DNA from: Veronia nyctiphanis
GTDB taxonomy: Bacteria > Pseudomonadota > Gammaproteobacteria > Enterobacterales > Vibrionaceae
Length of the DNA stretch: 64,000 nucleotides
Reading direction: 5' to 3'
Assembly (NCBI RefSeq): GCF_004116385.1
Contig: NZ_PEIB01000017.1
Location: 34,281-98,280 of the forward strand
Shown here: in pieces, positions 49,782 through 60,272 of the stretch
Numbering within the stretch: position 1 is the stretch's first letter
Layout of the letters: each line of letters opens with the position of its first letter
Position numbers and translations under genes: made by a program
The notes under the pieces: generated by a model
Database searches by the model: none
The model's input: only the letters and a program-made list of their open reading frames with translations
Told to the model about the DNA's origin: nothing

Positions 49782-50345
49782 ATGTTGTCGCGACGCCACG
49801 GTGGATTCACCTTACTGGAAATACTTTTGGTACTCGTCGTATTAGGGCTAAGTGCCGCCGTGGTGGTGCCAAATATTTCATCGAACAATAAAGACACGGT
49901 GAAAGAGGAGTCTCAGCGCTTTTTTAGGTTGATGCAACTTTGGTCGGAAGAGGCCATGTTGTCCTCTGAAACATTGGGTGTGCGTGTTGAAGACAAAAGC
50001 TACCACCTGATGAAACTGAGCTCCGATGACTGGGTGCGTGTTGAAGAGGGGAGGTACAGTAAAGATATTGAACTTCCTGAGGACGTAGAAGTGGAGCTGG
50101 AAGTCACTGGATTTACGGATCAGGATGACCGTCTTTTCAGTCGTGAAAGCCTATTTGACGACACCTTGTTCGAAGATGAAGAAGAGAAAGAAAAGCTCGA
50201 CCCGCCACAAATTATCCTGATGGGTAATGGTGAAATCATCCCGTTCAGAATGACGTTTTACGAGAAAGACGAAGCGTTGTGGCAGGTGGAGGGCAATGAG
50301 CTTGCCGTCTTTGACATCAAACCCGCAGGTGAGGAGTCTGAGTGA
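49782..50345 (+). CDS. gspH: Type II secretion minor pseudopilin GspH
   Basis: A 187-residue minor pseudopilin with prepilin site GGFTLLEILLVLVVLGLSAA. The C-terminal globular region has a strongly acidic stretch (FEDEEEKEKLDPPQ) near residues 127-140. It starts three bases after the gspG stop and overlaps the gspI start by four bases. Confidence 0.92.
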   Translation: MLSRRHGGFTLLEILLVLVVLGLSAAVVVPNISSNNKDTVKEESQRFFRLMQLWSEEAMLSSETLGVRVEDKSYHLMKLSSDDWVRVEEGRYSKDIELPEDVEVELEVTGFTDQDDRLFSRESLFDDTLFEDEEEKEKLDPPQIILMGNGEIIPFRMTFYEKDEALWQVEGNELAVFDIKPAGEESE

Positions 50346-50701
50346 AAACAAAAGGCTTCACCCTGATTGAGGTATTGGTTGCTATGGCGATTTTTGCACT
50401 GGCAGGTGTTGCGGTGCTTAAGTCTGCTACCGAGCAGATTAATTCTCTTGGTTACCTAGAAGAAAAAGCGTTGGCATCCATGGTCGCCGATAATCAGCTC
50501 ACTCTGATGATGTTGCAAAAGTCGCCTCCCCGAACTGAGAAAAAAGGAAAGACAGAGATGGCGGGGCGAACCTGGTATTGGACAATCAAACCCACAGCGA
50601 CGGCAGCCAACCAACTCCGCGCGATTGATCTCTTTGTCTCCACCTCTGAGTCCAGAAACAACAGTATTGTTTCAGTGAGAACCTATGTACCAGCGAGATA
50701 G
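50342..50701 (+). CDS. gspI: Type II secretion minor pseudopilin GspI
   Basis: A 119-residue minor pseudopilin with prepilin site KGFTLIEVLVAMAIFALAGV. GspI, J and K form the tip of the pseudopilus. It starts at a GTG (overlapping the gspH stop) and ends 17 bases into gspJ. Confidence 0.92.
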   Translation: MKTKGFTLIEVLVAMAIFALAGVAVLKSATEQINSLGYLEEKALASMVADNQLTLMMLQKSPPRTEKKGKTEMAGRTWYWTIKPTATAANQLRAIDLFVSTSESRNNSIVSVRTYVPAR

Positions 50702-51344
50702 CGTCAGTCGTCAACAGTCCGGTTTTACTCTGCTGGAAGTGATTTTGGCACTGGCGATTTTTGCTGCCTTATCGATAACCGCCAATCAGGTACTGAAGAA
50801 TGTGCTGTTCAGTAACGAGCAAAGTCAGCAAGTGGGTGAGCAGCTCAAACAGCTTCAGCGTGCGCGAGTGATTTTGGACAGTGACTTTCGGCAGATACTT
50901 GCCAGACGTTATCGAAATAGCGGTGAGGAGAGTGGTGAGCTGCTCATAGAGATGTCTGACGGCTTGAATGATTCTGAAGAGCAGGGTGTTCGCTTCGTGC
51001 GCGGAGGTTGGATTAACCCCCAAAGCTTGTTTCCTCGCGGCGAGGTAGTGAAAGTAGGTTATCGGTTAAAAGACAACAAATTGGAGCGCGTACGTTGGAT
51101 GTATCCTGATGACAGCCCATCCACTGAGCCTGCTGTTATGATGGTGATGGACGGCGTATCAAAACTGTCATTTGAAGTATTCAACGAGGGCGAATGGACG
51201 CCCATCTGGGATACACCCGAAGTCATGCCTCAGGCCCTAAGGCTCAAACTGACACTTGATCGATACGGTGATATTGAGCGGGTTTACCAGTTGCCAGCCC
51301 AGAGCTTGGCCTTTGAGAATAATGAACAGGAGCAAGTCCGGTGA
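50685..51344 (+). CDS. gspJ: Type II secretion minor pseudopilin GspJ
   Basis: A 219-residue minor pseudopilin with prepilin site SGFTLLEVILALAIFAALSI and a large soluble domain that contacts GspI and GspK. The start lies 17 bases inside gspI, and the stop overlaps gspK, so the tip subunits are translationally coupled. Confidence 0.92.
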   Translation: MYQRDSVSRQQSGFTLLEVILALAIFAALSITANQVLKNVLFSNEQSQQVGEQLKQLQRARVILDSDFRQILARRYRNSGEESGELLIEMSDGLNDSEEQGVRFVRGGWINPQSLFPRGEVVKVGYRLKDNKLERVRWMYPDDSPSTEPAVMMVMDGVSKLSFEVFNEGEWTPIWDTPEVMPQALRLKLTLDRYGDIERVYQLPAQSLAFENNEQEQVR

Positions 51345-52359
51345 TGAGGGCGCAGCGTGGTGTCGCGCTTTTGGTTGTGCTGTTTATCGTCGCGTTGATG
51401 ACGTCTATTGCTGTCAGTATGTCGGGCCGACTGTTTGTTAACTTCAACCGTATCGAGAGCCAACTCCGCTACGAGCAGGCATTTTGGTACAATCAAGGCG
51501 TTGAGCTGATGGCTAAAACCTTGCTCAAACAAGTGATCCCTGATGAAGCGCGGTGACTTTGGCCCAAGATTGGGCAGTAAAAGACAGAACATATCCTCTT
51601 GAGGGAGCCACGGTAAAAGGCAGCCTGTTCGACAGGCAAGCGTGCTTTAACCTCAATGCATTCGTGGCAGTTAGAGCCACAGAGAATAGCACCACGCCAC
51701 ATCTTGTATCAGCGTTGCAGCAGCTTTTGGTCTCGCAAGAGATTGATAGTTCGGATGCAGAGACAATAGCGGCGTCGACCTGGGAATTTATCGACACCGA
51801 CACCGAGCAACAGTCGGCGTTGGGTGTGGAAGACAGCGAATACGAATCGCGGACGCCCGGCTATGTGACACCTAATGGCATGCTGGGAGACAGTACCGAG
51901 TGGCGTGCTGTTTACGGAGTGACCAAAGATATCATGCGAAAAGTAGGGCATTTTCTTTGTGCCTTACCATCGGACCGAGCTACCTTAAATGTAAACACCT
52001 TGACCGAAGAGGATGCTCCCATACTGGCAGCAATGCTTCATCCTCAAATTTCTGTTGATCAGGCGAAAACCCTGATAAGCCAGCGTGATCCCGTGGGAGG
52101 TTGGCGAGACATCGAAGCCTTTTGGGCAGAGCCTGTTTTTGCCAATATGGAAGAAGGCAAAAAGCAGGCTCTGCGAGAATTCATAGACGTGCGCAGCAAA
52201 TTTTTTGAGCTGGATAGCACAGTGACTATCGACAGTGCCAGACTAAGATTTAGAGCACTGTTGAAGCGAGACGATAATAATGGCGAATATACGGTTGTGC
52301 GTCGCCGGTTCGGAGGGGTAAGTGAGCGAAATTCTGACGATAAGGCTGAGCAGCGATAA
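51344..52359 (+). CDS. gspK: Type II secretion minor pseudopilin GspK, with an apparent one-base frameshift at about 51552
   Basis: GspK caps the pseudopilus tip. The N-terminus QRGVALLVVLFIVALMTSI is the GspK type, which lacks the Glu at +5 of other pseudopilins. The first frame ends IPDEAR, the second starts TLAQDWAVKDRTYPLEGATV. One more G at GG 51552-51553 joins EARVTLAQDWA into 338 residues, the usual size. The large insert domain (residues about 100-240) is present. Its 3' end overlaps gspL by 38 bases. A GTG just before the ATG is an alternative start. Confidence 0.9.
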
Positions 52360-53545
52360 CAGCTCGCCGATACCATGGCTGGTATGGTCACCGACGTTGC
52401 AAGATGTCATTGCATCTGGCGAAGCGGACAGTCTTGCCCAGATAAAAAGTTACAGTAAAGACAGAGATATTGTCGCACTGGTTGATGGCGCTGCGATATC
52501 TTTGGTTGATGTCACTATTCCTAAAGGCAGCGAACGGCAGTTAGAAACGGTTCTGCCTTTTCTGATTGAGGATGATTTGACGCAGGACGTTGATCACCTG
52601 CATTTCTCTTTGCTCGAAAAGAAAGGCGACAAAGCCAAGGTGGCTGTTGTTTCTCATCATCAGATGGAGTCTTGGTTGAACCGTCTGAAAGACGTTGGCA
52701 TGACTGCTCGTCGGATGCTACCCGATTACATGGCTCTCCCGGTGACGGACGATGCCATCAGTGTTGCTAATCTTCAGCAACAATGGCTTGTAAGAGCAGG
52801 TGGCTTTAATGGCGCAACACTCGACTGGGACTGGTTACCACTTTGGTTAACAAACCAGCCACTCGATAGCGAAGATGAAGAAGCGACGCTCCCTGATATG
52901 GCGAGCTATAGCCCATACCCTGCAGATGACGTCATCGGTAACTGGCGCATCGAATCAGACGAGCTTGTGATGCTGACACTGGCGCAAGAAGCGCATCGGT
53001 CTGGGGTAAACCTCTTATCCGGGCCTTACAAACAGCAAAGCCAAGTTCTGAAGTATCTGAAACCTTGGCGCTCAGCAGCCGTTGCTGCTGGATTGCTTGC
53101 GGCTGTTTTGGCGGGCGAGCAATTTGCGTCAATCATGCAAATGGAGTCGCAGGCTGCGGCCTATCGGGTTCAACGTGAAGATCGCCTTCGCTCTGTCTTG
53201 CCTCAGATCAAACGTATACCCACAGAAAGTTACTTCCGTCGCTTGTTGAATGACGAAGTGAATCGACTGTCGGGGAGCAGCAATAGTTCGGGCAGTGTTC
53301 TGCAGTGGCTGGCAGAGCTGACACCGATGTTATCGAAAGTTCGAACCATGCAGCTTGAATCATTGAAGTACGATGGAAAGCGTAAAGAGCTCAGAGTGAA
53401 CATGCGAGGAAAAGATTTTGGTGACTTCGATAAACTGGGCGGCCTGTTCTCTGAGGTATACCAGTCTAATTCAGCCGGACAATTAAAGCGTGATTCGTCA
53501 GGTGGCGTAACAGGTTCCTTTGTACTGAGGAGAAAAGACGGATGA
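52322..53545 (+). CDS. gspL: Type II secretion protein GspL
   Basis: GspL recruits GspE to the membrane and pairs with GspM. The 407-residue protein has an actin-like cytoplasmic domain (residues about 1-240; LETVLPFLIEDDLTQDVDHL), one membrane segment (about 255-272, SAAVAAGLLAAVLAGEQF) and a periplasmic ferredoxin-like domain. It starts at a GTG with GGAGGGG, inside the end of gspK. Intact. Confidence 0.93.
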   Translation: MSEILTIRLSSDNSSPIPWLVWSPTLQDVIASGEADSLAQIKSYSKDRDIVALVDGAAISLVDVTIPKGSERQLETVLPFLIEDDLTQDVDHLHFSLLEKKGDKAKVAVVSHHQMESWLNRLKDVGMTARRMLPDYMALPVTDDAISVANLQQQWLVRAGGFNGATLDWDWLPLWLTNQPLDSEDEEATLPDMASYSPYPADDVIGNWRIESDELVMLTLAQEAHRSGVNLLSGPYKQQSQVLKYLKPWRSAAVAAGLLAAVLAGEQFASIMQMESQAAAYRVQREDRLRSVLPQIKRIPTESYFRRLLNDEVNRLSGSSNSSGSVLQWLAELTPMLSKVRTMQLESLKYDGKRKELRVNMRGKDFGDFDKLGGLFSEVYQSNSAGQLKRDSSGGVTGSFVLRRKDG

Positions 53546-54027
53546 ACGGTATCGTCACGTATTGGCAAAACCTTTCACAGCGTGAGCAGCGAATGCTACT
53601 CATTGCTTCAGTGTTCTTTTTTATCGGAATTTTGTATTGGGGCATTGTCCAGCCTTTGCAAGAACGTCATGCTCGTGCAGAAAGCCGTTTGAAAGCTGAA
53701 AAGAGTCTGCTGACGTTTGCTGAAACCAAAGCCGCAGAAATCGAGAGCCTTCGCAAAATCACTGGCGGTGGCCCAGCAAACCGTAATCAACCCCTTACCC
53801 GTGTCGTGACCAGTAGCGTAAAGCAATTTAATCTTGAGCTCATTCGGTTCCAACCAAGTAAAGATGAACTTCAGGTGTGGCTTAAGCCCATGCCATTTAA
53901 TACCTTGGTGAACTGGATTGACTACCTGTCAGCAAAATACGGTGTCAATGTGACTGCACTTGAGCTGGGAAAAACCAATACTCAGGGACAGGTTGAGGTA
54001 AAACGCTTGCAGTTGGGGCAAAAGTGA
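53542..54027 (+). CDS. gspM: Type II secretion protein GspM
   Basis: A 161-residue bitopic inner-membrane protein with one membrane segment (about residues 18-37, MLLIASVFFFIGILYWG), a coiled-coil stretch (residues 40-65), and a ferredoxin-like periplasmic domain. It overlaps the end of gspL by four bases, as expected for the L-M complex. Confidence 0.93.
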   Translation: MNGIVTYWQNLSQREQRMLLIASVFFFIGILYWGIVQPLQERHARAESRLKAEKSLLTFAETKAAEIESLRKITGGGPANRNQPLTRVVTSSVKQFNLELIRFQPSKDELQVWLKPMPFNTLVNWIDYLSAKYGVNVTALELGKTNTQGQVEVKRLQLGQK

Positions 54028-54028
54028 C

Positions 54029-54778
54029 ATGAAGCCAAAGATCTTGCTTTCTTTACTGCTTATTGTGGTATTTATTGTTAGCGTGATAGCACATCTTCCC
54101 GCCAGATTGGCAGTGAATTATCTTCCTGCATCGACGGGGATTGTTGTTACAGGTGTCGAGGGTTCGCTTTGGAAGGGCAGTGCCAAAAACGTAACCTGGA
54201 AAAACAGGTCATTAGGAACGCTAAGCTGGGATGCTAATCTGCTGCGACTTTTTACAGGTAAAGCGGACGTCTCCATTGCTCTTAGAGGTGGTATAGACGG
54301 AATTGATGGAAAAGGGCGAGTGGGGTATAGCTTGAGTGGCCCCTATGCCAGCAATCTTTTCGTCTCGGCGCCTGCAGAAGCGGTGATGAAAAATGCGCCA
54401 ATTCCTGTGCCTGTCTCCGCGTCAGGGTCATTAAATCTATTGGTGAAAGACTACCAGTTTGCCTCTCCGTGGTGTGCAGAGCTAGACGGCTCTCTAAACT
54501 GGGTAAATGGTAATGTAAGCTCCCCAATGGGAGATATCAAAGCGGGTGATGTTGCGGCGCAGTTGTCTTGTGTTGACGGTAGTATCGCAGCCAAAGGTGA
54601 CAGTAAATCATCAGCACTGACATCAGAGTTTTCTCTTGAGCTTTCGCCAAACCAGCGATACAAGGTGAATGGCTGGTTGGCACCCGGTAGCGAGTTTCCG
54701 CCTCAGCTTCGCTCACAGTTGGGTTTTCTGGGCCGTCCAGACAGTAATGGCAGGTATAAGCTCAACTTCAATGGCTAA
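54029..54778 (+). CDS. gspN: Type II secretion protein GspN
   Basis: A 249-residue inner-membrane protein with one N-terminal membrane segment (about residues 5-22) and a periplasmic region of beta pattern (VVTGVEGSLWKGSAKNVTWK). GspN is not needed in every T2SS; its presence resembles V. cholerae EpsN. It is the last gene of the cluster, 15 bases ahead of nudE. No prepilin peptidase or pilotin gene is within the cluster. Confidence 0.92.
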   Translation: MKPKILLSLLLIVVFIVSVIAHLPARLAVNYLPASTGIVVTGVEGSLWKGSAKNVTWKNRSLGTLSWDANLLRLFTGKADVSIALRGGIDGIDGKGRVGYSLSGPYASNLFVSAPAEAVMKNAPIPVPVSASGSLNLLVKDYQFASPWCAELDGSLNWVNGNVSSPMGDIKAGDVAAQLSCVDGSIAAKGDSKSSALTSEFSLELSPNQRYKVNGWLAPGSEFPPQLRSQLGFLGRPDSNGRYKLNFNG

Positions 54779-54793
54779 GGTCGGAATGTTGTT

Positions 54794-55348
54794 ATGGTAA
54801 AGAAAAATAAAGGGCCAGAAATTCTTGATTCCCGTGTTGTTGCCAGCTCCCGTTTGTTCAAAATTGAATCGCTGGAATTGCGCTTTAGTAACGGTGTAGA
54901 GCGAACCTACGAAAGAATGAAGCCCAGTGGCCGCAATGCGGTCATGGTCGTGCCCGTCACCGAAGAAAATGATCTTCTCTTGGTCCGTGAATATGCCGCC
55001 GGAACCGAGAGTTATGAACTAGGCTTTCCTAAGGGGCTGATTGATCCCGGTGAGTCGGTATTGGAAGCGGCAAATCGAGAGTTAAAAGAAGAAATCGGCT
55101 TTGGTGCTGAAGTCATGACGCCATTGAAAGAGGTCGTGCTTGCACCATCGTACTTTTCAAGCAAGATGACCCTGCTGCTGGCGAAAGGCTTATATCCTGA
55201 GAAGCTTGAAGGCGATGAACCTGAGCCTCTGGAACTTGTTCGCTGGCCTCTCAGTCAGGCTGAAGAATTGCTAACACATTTAGATTTTGGGGAAGCCCGT
55301 AGCATCACAGCATTGTTACTGGCATTGAAACAGCTTTCACAGGAGTAG
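54794..55348 (+). CDS. nudE: ADP compounds hydrolase NudE
   Basis: A 184-residue Nudix hydrolase acting on ADP-ribose, NADH and Ap3A. The Nudix box is GLIDPGESVLEAANRELKEE followed by IG, around residues 83-104 (GX5EX7REUXEEXGU). Its place behind the T2SS cluster and before cysQ is conserved in Vibrionaceae. It shares an operon with cysQ (two-base gap). Confidence 0.93.
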   Translation: MVKKNKGPEILDSRVVASSRLFKIESLELRFSNGVERTYERMKPSGRNAVMVVPVTEENDLLLVREYAAGTESYELGFPKGLIDPGESVLEAANRELKEEIGFGAEVMTPLKEVVLAPSYFSSKMTLLLAKGLYPEKLEGDEPEPLELVRWPLSQAEELLTHLDFGEARSITALLLALKQLSQE

Positions 55349-55350
55349 TC

Positions 55351-56166
55351 ATGGAGCTGTCACAGCTAATGCCTTCCGTCGTGGAGATCGCAAGAGAGTC
55401 AGGTCAACTGATTCTTAAGATCTATCAGGAAGGTAATTACGAACAAAACATTAAGACCGATGATACCCCCGTCACCAGTGCAGATATCGCTGCGCATAAA
55501 CTTTTGACTCAGCGTCTAGAAGCACTGACACCCGATATTCCCGTCTTATCAGAAGAAGATGCCGAAGTTCCTCTCGAGAAACGCGGAGAGTGGGAACGTT
55601 ACTGGCTGGTGGACCCTCTTGATGGCACGCAGGAATTTATTGCCCGCAGTGGCGATTTTGCCACTATTATTGCGTTGGTTGAAAATAATCAGCCAATCAT
55701 GGGGGTGGTGTATGTGCCGATTTCTGACGTTGTTTACTATGCCTTCAAAGGGCATGGCGCCTGGAAAGAGATGCCCGACGGTACCAAACACCGTCTTTCT
55801 GTTCACAAGCATGAAGACGTTATGGGCTCGCTCTCGGTGGCAATCAGTCGCCGTCAGGACATCAACAGGATCACCGAGCGACTCGAACCAAGCCGTCACT
55901 ATGATTTAGTTCCTCTTGGCTCCGCCGCGCTGAAATCATGCTTGGTGGCTGAAGGTGCTGTCGATTGTTACCTTAGGCTGGGGCCGACCGGAGAGTGGGA
56001 TACAGCCGCAACGCAATGTATTGTGGAAGAGTCGGGCGGAAGGATACTCGATATGACGATGTCACCTTTGTCCTACAACGAGCGTGACTCTCTCGAAAAT
56101 CCCAACTTTATTGTCATGGGTGATATGGCTCTGCCATGGAAAGACATTATCCGGTTGGAAAGCTAG
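55351..56166 (+). CDS. cysQ: 3'(2'),5'-bisphosphate nucleotidase CysQ
   Basis: CysQ removes 3'-phosphate from PAP and PAPS in sulfate assimilation. The 271-residue protein has the metal-binding Li-sensitive phosphatase motifs LSEEDAEV, WLVDPLDGTQEFI (DPLDGT with Asp and Asp ligands) and the C-terminal GEWDTAATQCIVEE. Length matches the family. It shares a terminator with sthA. Confidence 0.94.
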   Translation: MELSQLMPSVVEIARESGQLILKIYQEGNYEQNIKTDDTPVTSADIAAHKLLTQRLEALTPDIPVLSEEDAEVPLEKRGEWERYWLVDPLDGTQEFIARSGDFATIIALVENNQPIMGVVYVPISDVVYYAFKGHGAWKEMPDGTKHRLSVHKHEDVMGSLSVAISRRQDINRITERLEPSRHYDLVPLGSAALKSCLVAEGAVDCYLRLGPTGEWDTAATQCIVEESGGRILDMTMSPLSYNERDSLENPNFIVMGDMALPWKDIIRLES

Positions 56167-56184
56167 TAACTTTGCTGATCATCA

Positions 56185-56213
56185 AGAAAAAAGGAGCCTT
56201 TCGGCTCCTTTTT
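56185..56213. terminator. Bidirectional terminator between cysQ and sthA
   Basis: Stem AAAAAGGAGCC/GGCTCCTTTTT with a four-base loop, which has a T tail on both strands. Confidence 0.88.
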
Positions 56214-56230
56214 ACGTTCTAGTGTGTCTT

Positions 56231-57646
56231 TCAGAACAGGCGGTTCAAGCCATTTAGCGCAGCTACCCGATAGGCTTCAGCCATCGTTGGGTAGTTGAAG
56301 GTAGTATTGATGAAGTAATCAATAGTATTGCCTGCACCTTTTTGTTCGAAGATAGCCTGTCCGATGTGAATGATTTCTGCCGCACGCTCACCAAAGCAGT
56401 GAATGCCGAGGATTTCGCGGGTCTCTCGATGGAACAATATCTTAAGGCTGCCAACATCTGTACCAGCGATTTGCGCGCGGGCAAGATGCTTGAACTGGGC
56501 GCGTCCGACTTCATAAGGCACTTTGGCTGCCGTCAGCTCTTGCTCTGTCTTACCCACTGAGCTGATTTCAGGAATCGTATAAATACCCGTCGGGATATGG
56601 TCAATCAGCCTTGCTGATGCTTGGCCTTTGTTGATTGCTTGCGCCACAATACGCCCCTGATCATAGGCTGCGCTGGCAAGGCTCGGATAACCAATCACAT
56701 CACCTACGGCATAGATGTGCTCGACGCCTGTCTGATAACTGTCGTTGACCTTGAGCTGGCCACGTGAATCCACTTCAAGACCCACCAAATCCAGATTCAG
56801 CGTATCCGTGTTGCCGGTACGGCCATTGGCATAAAGCAGGCAGTCGGCTTTCATCTTCTTGCCCGATTTCAAGTGCAACACAACGCCGTCTTTCGTGCCT
56901 TCGACTCTGTCGTAGGTTTCGTCATTACGGATAAGCACACCGTTATTCCAGAAGTGGTAAGACAGAGAGTCTGACATCTCGTTGTCGAGGAACGAGAGTA
57001 GTCTGTCACGGGTATTAATCAGGTCTACTTTCACACCAAGGCCACGGAAAATCGACGCGTATTCGCTACCGATAACACCCGCACCATAGATGATGACATG
57101 GCGTGGGTCGTGGGCCAGCGATAAAATAGAGTCACTGTCATAAATACGTGAGTGAGAGAAGTCGATATCAGCAGGTTGATAAGGTCTTGAACCCGTGGCG
57201 ATAACAAACTTATCTGCCGTATAAGTCTCCGTGGTGCCATCCGCTTGTTTTACTGCGATTTCATGCTCGCCGACAAAACTCGCAGAGCCACGCAAAATGG
57301 TGCACTGGTTTCTGTCATAAAAGCCCTGACGCATTCTCGTCTGTTTGCCAATAACTGACTCGGCATGGCTGAGAATGGTGGAAAAAGTACTGTGAATACG
57401 GCTGTTATTGTGGGTATAGATAGGGCTTTGGTTGAACTCGATGATACGGCTGACAGTATGGCGGAGTGCTTTTGACGGGATAGTTCCCCAGTGGGTACAG
57501 CCACCGCCGACGGCGTTTTCTCTCTCGACAATAGCGACATTCAGGCCCGCTTTACTCAGCCCCATGGCGGCACCCTCTCCTCCCGGACCACTGCCGATGA
57601 CAATGACATCATAGTGGGAAGATAAACTTGGGGTTGCTTTGCTCAT
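56231..57646 (-). CDS. sthA: Soluble pyridine nucleotide transhydrogenase
   Basis: SthA moves electrons from NADPH to NAD+. The 471-residue flavoprotein has the FAD-binding [15 protein letters not shown], and the site equivalent to the redox disulfide of its relatives reads [13 protein letters not shown], with only one Cys, a known mark of SthA. NAD-binding [13 protein letters not shown] and the C-terminal dimerisation domain ([19 protein letters not shown]) are present. It is divergent from fabR. Confidence 0.95.
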   Translation of the reverse strand: MSKATPSLSSHYDVIVIGSGPGGEGAAMGLSKAGLNVAIVERENAVGGGCTHWGTIPSKALRHTVSRIIEFNQSPIYTHNNSRIHSTFSTILSHAESVIGKQTRMRQGFYDRNQCTILRGSASFVGEHEIAVKQADGTTETYTADKFVIATGSRPYQPADIDFSHSRIYDSDSILSLAHDPRHVIIYGAGVIGSEYASIFRGLGVKVDLINTRDRLLSFLDNEMSDSLSYHFWNNGVLIRNDETYDRVEGTKDGVVLHLKSGKKMKADCLLYANGRTGNTDTLNLDLVGLEVDSRGQLKVNDSYQTGVEHIYAVGDVIGYPSLASAAYDQGRIVAQAINKGQASARLIDHIPTGIYTIPEISSVGKTEQELTAAKVPYEVGRAQFKHLARAQIAGTDVGSLKILFHRETREILGIHCFGERAAEIIHIGQAIFEQKGAGNTIDYFINTTFNYPTMAEAYRVAALNGLNRLF

Positions 57647-57909
57647 ATCCTTCTGGCCTTTTTGTTTTTGTGTTGTTAATGCTTTGAGCCCATAGTGTAA
57701 CTAATGGGCGAGTTTACATAAAACAATGAACACTGTTCTATCGTAGCTGATCACGGATATCAGATTCAAATAGCAATGATCGTGCGAGTAAACAGTCGCG
57801 AATTGGTGATCAGGTGCAGGATTCAGTAGCCGCTTGATTTTAGGAACTGAACAAAAGAAAAAAAATCGGTATAGTCTGCCGAGTTGATTCATAGGGTATA
57901 AAGCAGGCG

Positions 57910-58554
57910 ATGGGAATTCGAGCACAACAGAAAGAGAAAACCCGGCGTTCACTGATTAACGCTGCATTTGGACAACTGAGTGCAGACAGCAGTTTCTCCA
58001 ACTTAAGTTTGCGAGAGGTTGCACGTGAGGCAGGTATCGCGCCGTCTTCTTTCTATCGCCACTTTAAAGACATGGATGAGCTTGGGCTGACCATGGTTGA
58101 TGAGGGAGGTCTTATCCTTCGCCAATTAATGCGTCAGGCCAGACAACGCATTGCCGCGGAAGGCAGCCTGATAAGGACATCAGTCGAAACTTTCATGGAA
58201 TTTATCGAAAACAGCCCAAACGTTTTTCGTTTGTTGCTGCGTGAACGCTCTGGTACATCGTCTGCTTTCCGAGCAGCGGTCGCCCGTGAGATACAGCATT
58301 TCGTCGCTGAACTAACTGAGTATTTCGAAGCCAGTAACCATCTGACGCATGAAGAAGCCTATAATCAAGCTGAAGCATGTGTCACGTTGGTGTTCAGTTC
58401 CGGTGCTGAAGCTCTCGATCTCGATACGCGGGCAAGAGCAGAACTTGCGGAACGGTTGATTATCCAATTAAGGATGATTGCCATGGGTGCTTATGCGTAC
58501 CGAAAGGAACGTGAAGCTGGAGCACCTAAGGATAAACTAGCATTAGGTAGGTAA
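57910..58554 (+). CDS. fabR: HTH-type transcriptional repressor FabR
   Basis: FabR is a TetR-type repressor of fabA and fabB, sensing unsaturated acyl groups. The 214-residue protein has the N-terminal HTH ([24 protein letters not shown], about residues 30-53) and a long helical ligand domain (residues 60-200). The next gene, yijD, starts four bases after its stop, the same order as E. coli. Confidence 0.94.
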   Translation: MGIRAQQKEKTRRSLINAAFGQLSADSSFSNLSLREVAREAGIAPSSFYRHFKDMDELGLTMVDEGGLILRQLMRQARQRIAAEGSLIRTSVETFMEFIENSPNVFRLLLRERSGTSSAFRAAVAREIQHFVAELTEYFEASNHLTHEEAYNQAEACVTLVFSSGAEALDLDTRARAELAERLIIQLRMIAMGAYAYRKEREAGAPKDKLALGR

Positions 58555-58557
58555 AAT

Positions 58558-58926
58558 ATGGATTCTAACTCTCACTCTGAACGCAAATTTCTCGTCTTGG
58601 CTGCACTTGCAGGCGTTTGCGGGAGTGCGTCATTGGCGACCTTGTTTGTAAGCAGTGTATCTTTCTCTCTCTTTCCGATCATTGCATTTGTGCTGGCGGT
58701 TTACTGCTTTTATCAGCAGCACCTCAATCAACCGCTCACTGAAGGGACACCACTGATCGCATTTGCGTGCTTCCTCGTCGGTGCATTCGGCTACACAGCA
58801 TTTATTAAAGTGCAGGTGCCGGACATGGGTGGAAACTTCTTCTCAATCCTGATCACCATGGCGCTTGGCTTGTGGATTTGTCACAAGACGGGAGTATTCA
58901 ATGTGTCGGGGAGTGTTGAGAAATAA
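58558..58926 (+). CDS. yijD: YijD-family inner-membrane protein (DUF1422)
   Basis: A 122-residue protein with four hydrophobic segments (about residues 13-30, 36-52, 64-80 and 92-108). No function is known. It is always next to fabR in enterics and vibrios; cotranscription with fabR is likely, but a link to fatty-acid control is only inferred. Confidence 0.92.
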   Translation: MDSNSHSERKFLVLAALAGVCGSASLATLFVSSVSFSLFPIIAFVLAVYCFYQQHLNQPLTEGTPLIAFACFLVGAFGYTAFIKVQVPDMGGNFFSILITMALGLWICHKTGVFNVSGSVEK

Positions 58927-58940
58927 GTGACGTTGTTGAT

Positions 58941-58969
58941 AAAGAAAAGGAGCCATCGGCTCCTTTTTT
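58941..58969. terminator. Bidirectional terminator between yijD and trmA
   Basis: Stem AAAAGGAGCC/GGCTCCTTTT with a three-base loop and a T run on both strands. Confidence 0.86.
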
Positions 58970-58981
58970 ATTGCTTTAATC

Positions 58982-60088
58982 TTACTTACGTTCAAGCAGC
59001 ACGCCCGCTTCCATATGATGGGTATAGGGGAACTGATCAAACAGCGCAAAGCGGGAAATACGGTGAGTTTCTGACAAAATATCCAAGTTGTCTTTGAGCG
59101 TTTCCGGGTTACAGGAAATATACAAAATACGCTCATAGCCCTGCACCATACGGCACGTATCTTCGTCCATCCCCGAACGTGGTGGGTCAACAAAAATGGT
59201 ATTGCACTGATAGCTCTTCAGATCAATGTTAGCCTGTTGAAGTCGACGAAACTCGCGCTTGCCCTCCATCGCTTCGGTAAAATCTTCCGCTGACATTCGG
59301 ATTATCTGCACATTCTCAATGTTGTTAGCAGCGATATTGTATTGCGCAGAGACAACAGAAGGTTTAGCCAACTCGGTGGCCAGCACTCGCTCAAAGTTGT
59401 CGGACAATGCCAGTGAGAAGTTACCGTTACCGCAGTAAAGCTCCAGCAGATCGCCCGTATTGTCTTGCGTACAATCAACCGCCCATTCCAGCATTTTCTC
59501 AGCGACTTTACCGTTAGGTTGCGTGAAGCTGTTTTCTATTTGCTGGTACGTCAGCTTACGGCCATGAACGCATAGCTGCTCAACCACGAAATCACGGTCA
59601 ATAATGATTTTCTGCTTTCGCGCACGGCCAATGATATTAAGGTTGAAGCCTTCATCGTTGAGGCGTTGTTTCAAAGCATTGGCCTCTTTTTCCCACTGTT
59701 CGTCTAACTGACGATGATAGAGAAGAGACACCAGCACTTCGCCGCTGAGCGTCGAGAGAAAATCAACTTGGAAAAGCTTGCGCCTGAGCGTATCGACAGG
59801 CTTGAGCAGCTCAAGCAGCAGAGGCATTAGGTCATTAATGATCCGGCTTGCCTGTGGAAACTGGTCAACACGATATTTTTGCTTGGTTTCCTGATCGAAC
59901 ATTATGTAATACAAGTCATCACCCTCGTGCCAGACACGAAACTCCGCTCTCATCCGGTAGTGCTTTTCAGGCGAGGGGAAGACTTCAAGATCAGGCGCAT
60001 GGTAGTCAGCAAACATGCTTTGCATGCGCTCAACCTTTTCATCCAGCTGCACTTGATACTGTTCGGTATCGAACGGGGTGTTGCTCAT
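58982..60088 (-). CDS. trmA: tRNA (uracil-5-)-methyltransferase TrmA
   Basis: TrmA makes ribothymidine at U54 of tRNA and also methylates tmRNA. The 368-residue protein has SAM motifs [13 protein letters not shown] and [13 protein letters not shown], and the catalytic nucleophile Cys in [11 protein letters not shown]. Length equals that of E. coli (366). trmA/btuB divergence is as in E. coli. Confidence 0.96.
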   Translation of the reverse strand: MSNTPFDTEQYQVQLDEKVERMQSMFADYHAPDLEVFPSPEKHYRMRAEFRVWHEGDDLYYIMFDQETKQKYRVDQFPQASRIINDLMPLLLELLKPVDTLRRKLFQVDFLSTLSGEVLVSLLYHRQLDEQWEKEANALKQRLNDEGFNLNIIGRARKQKIIIDRDFVVEQLCVHGRKLTYQQIENSFTQPNGKVAEKMLEWAVDCTQDNTGDLLELYCGNGNFSLALSDNFERVLATELAKPSVVSAQYNIAANNIENVQIIRMSAEDFTEAMEGKREFRRLQQANIDLKSYQCNTIFVDPPRSGMDEDTCRMVQGYERILYISCNPETLKDNLDILSETHRISRFALFDQFPYTHHMEAGVLLERK

Positions 60089-60272
60089 ATCACGAAACCT
60101 ACAAATTCAAAAAGAGCGCAAATTGTAAGAGCCTAATTGATATTGTCCAGCACTTCGTCGACTTTTTCATCAACACAATTCTGAGATGTCCGTATCAGTT
60201 ATTGCGCTATCAACAGGTTAAGCGACACATTTTTCCCGTTTGTATATTAAATGAGTGATATGCCTCGTATAA

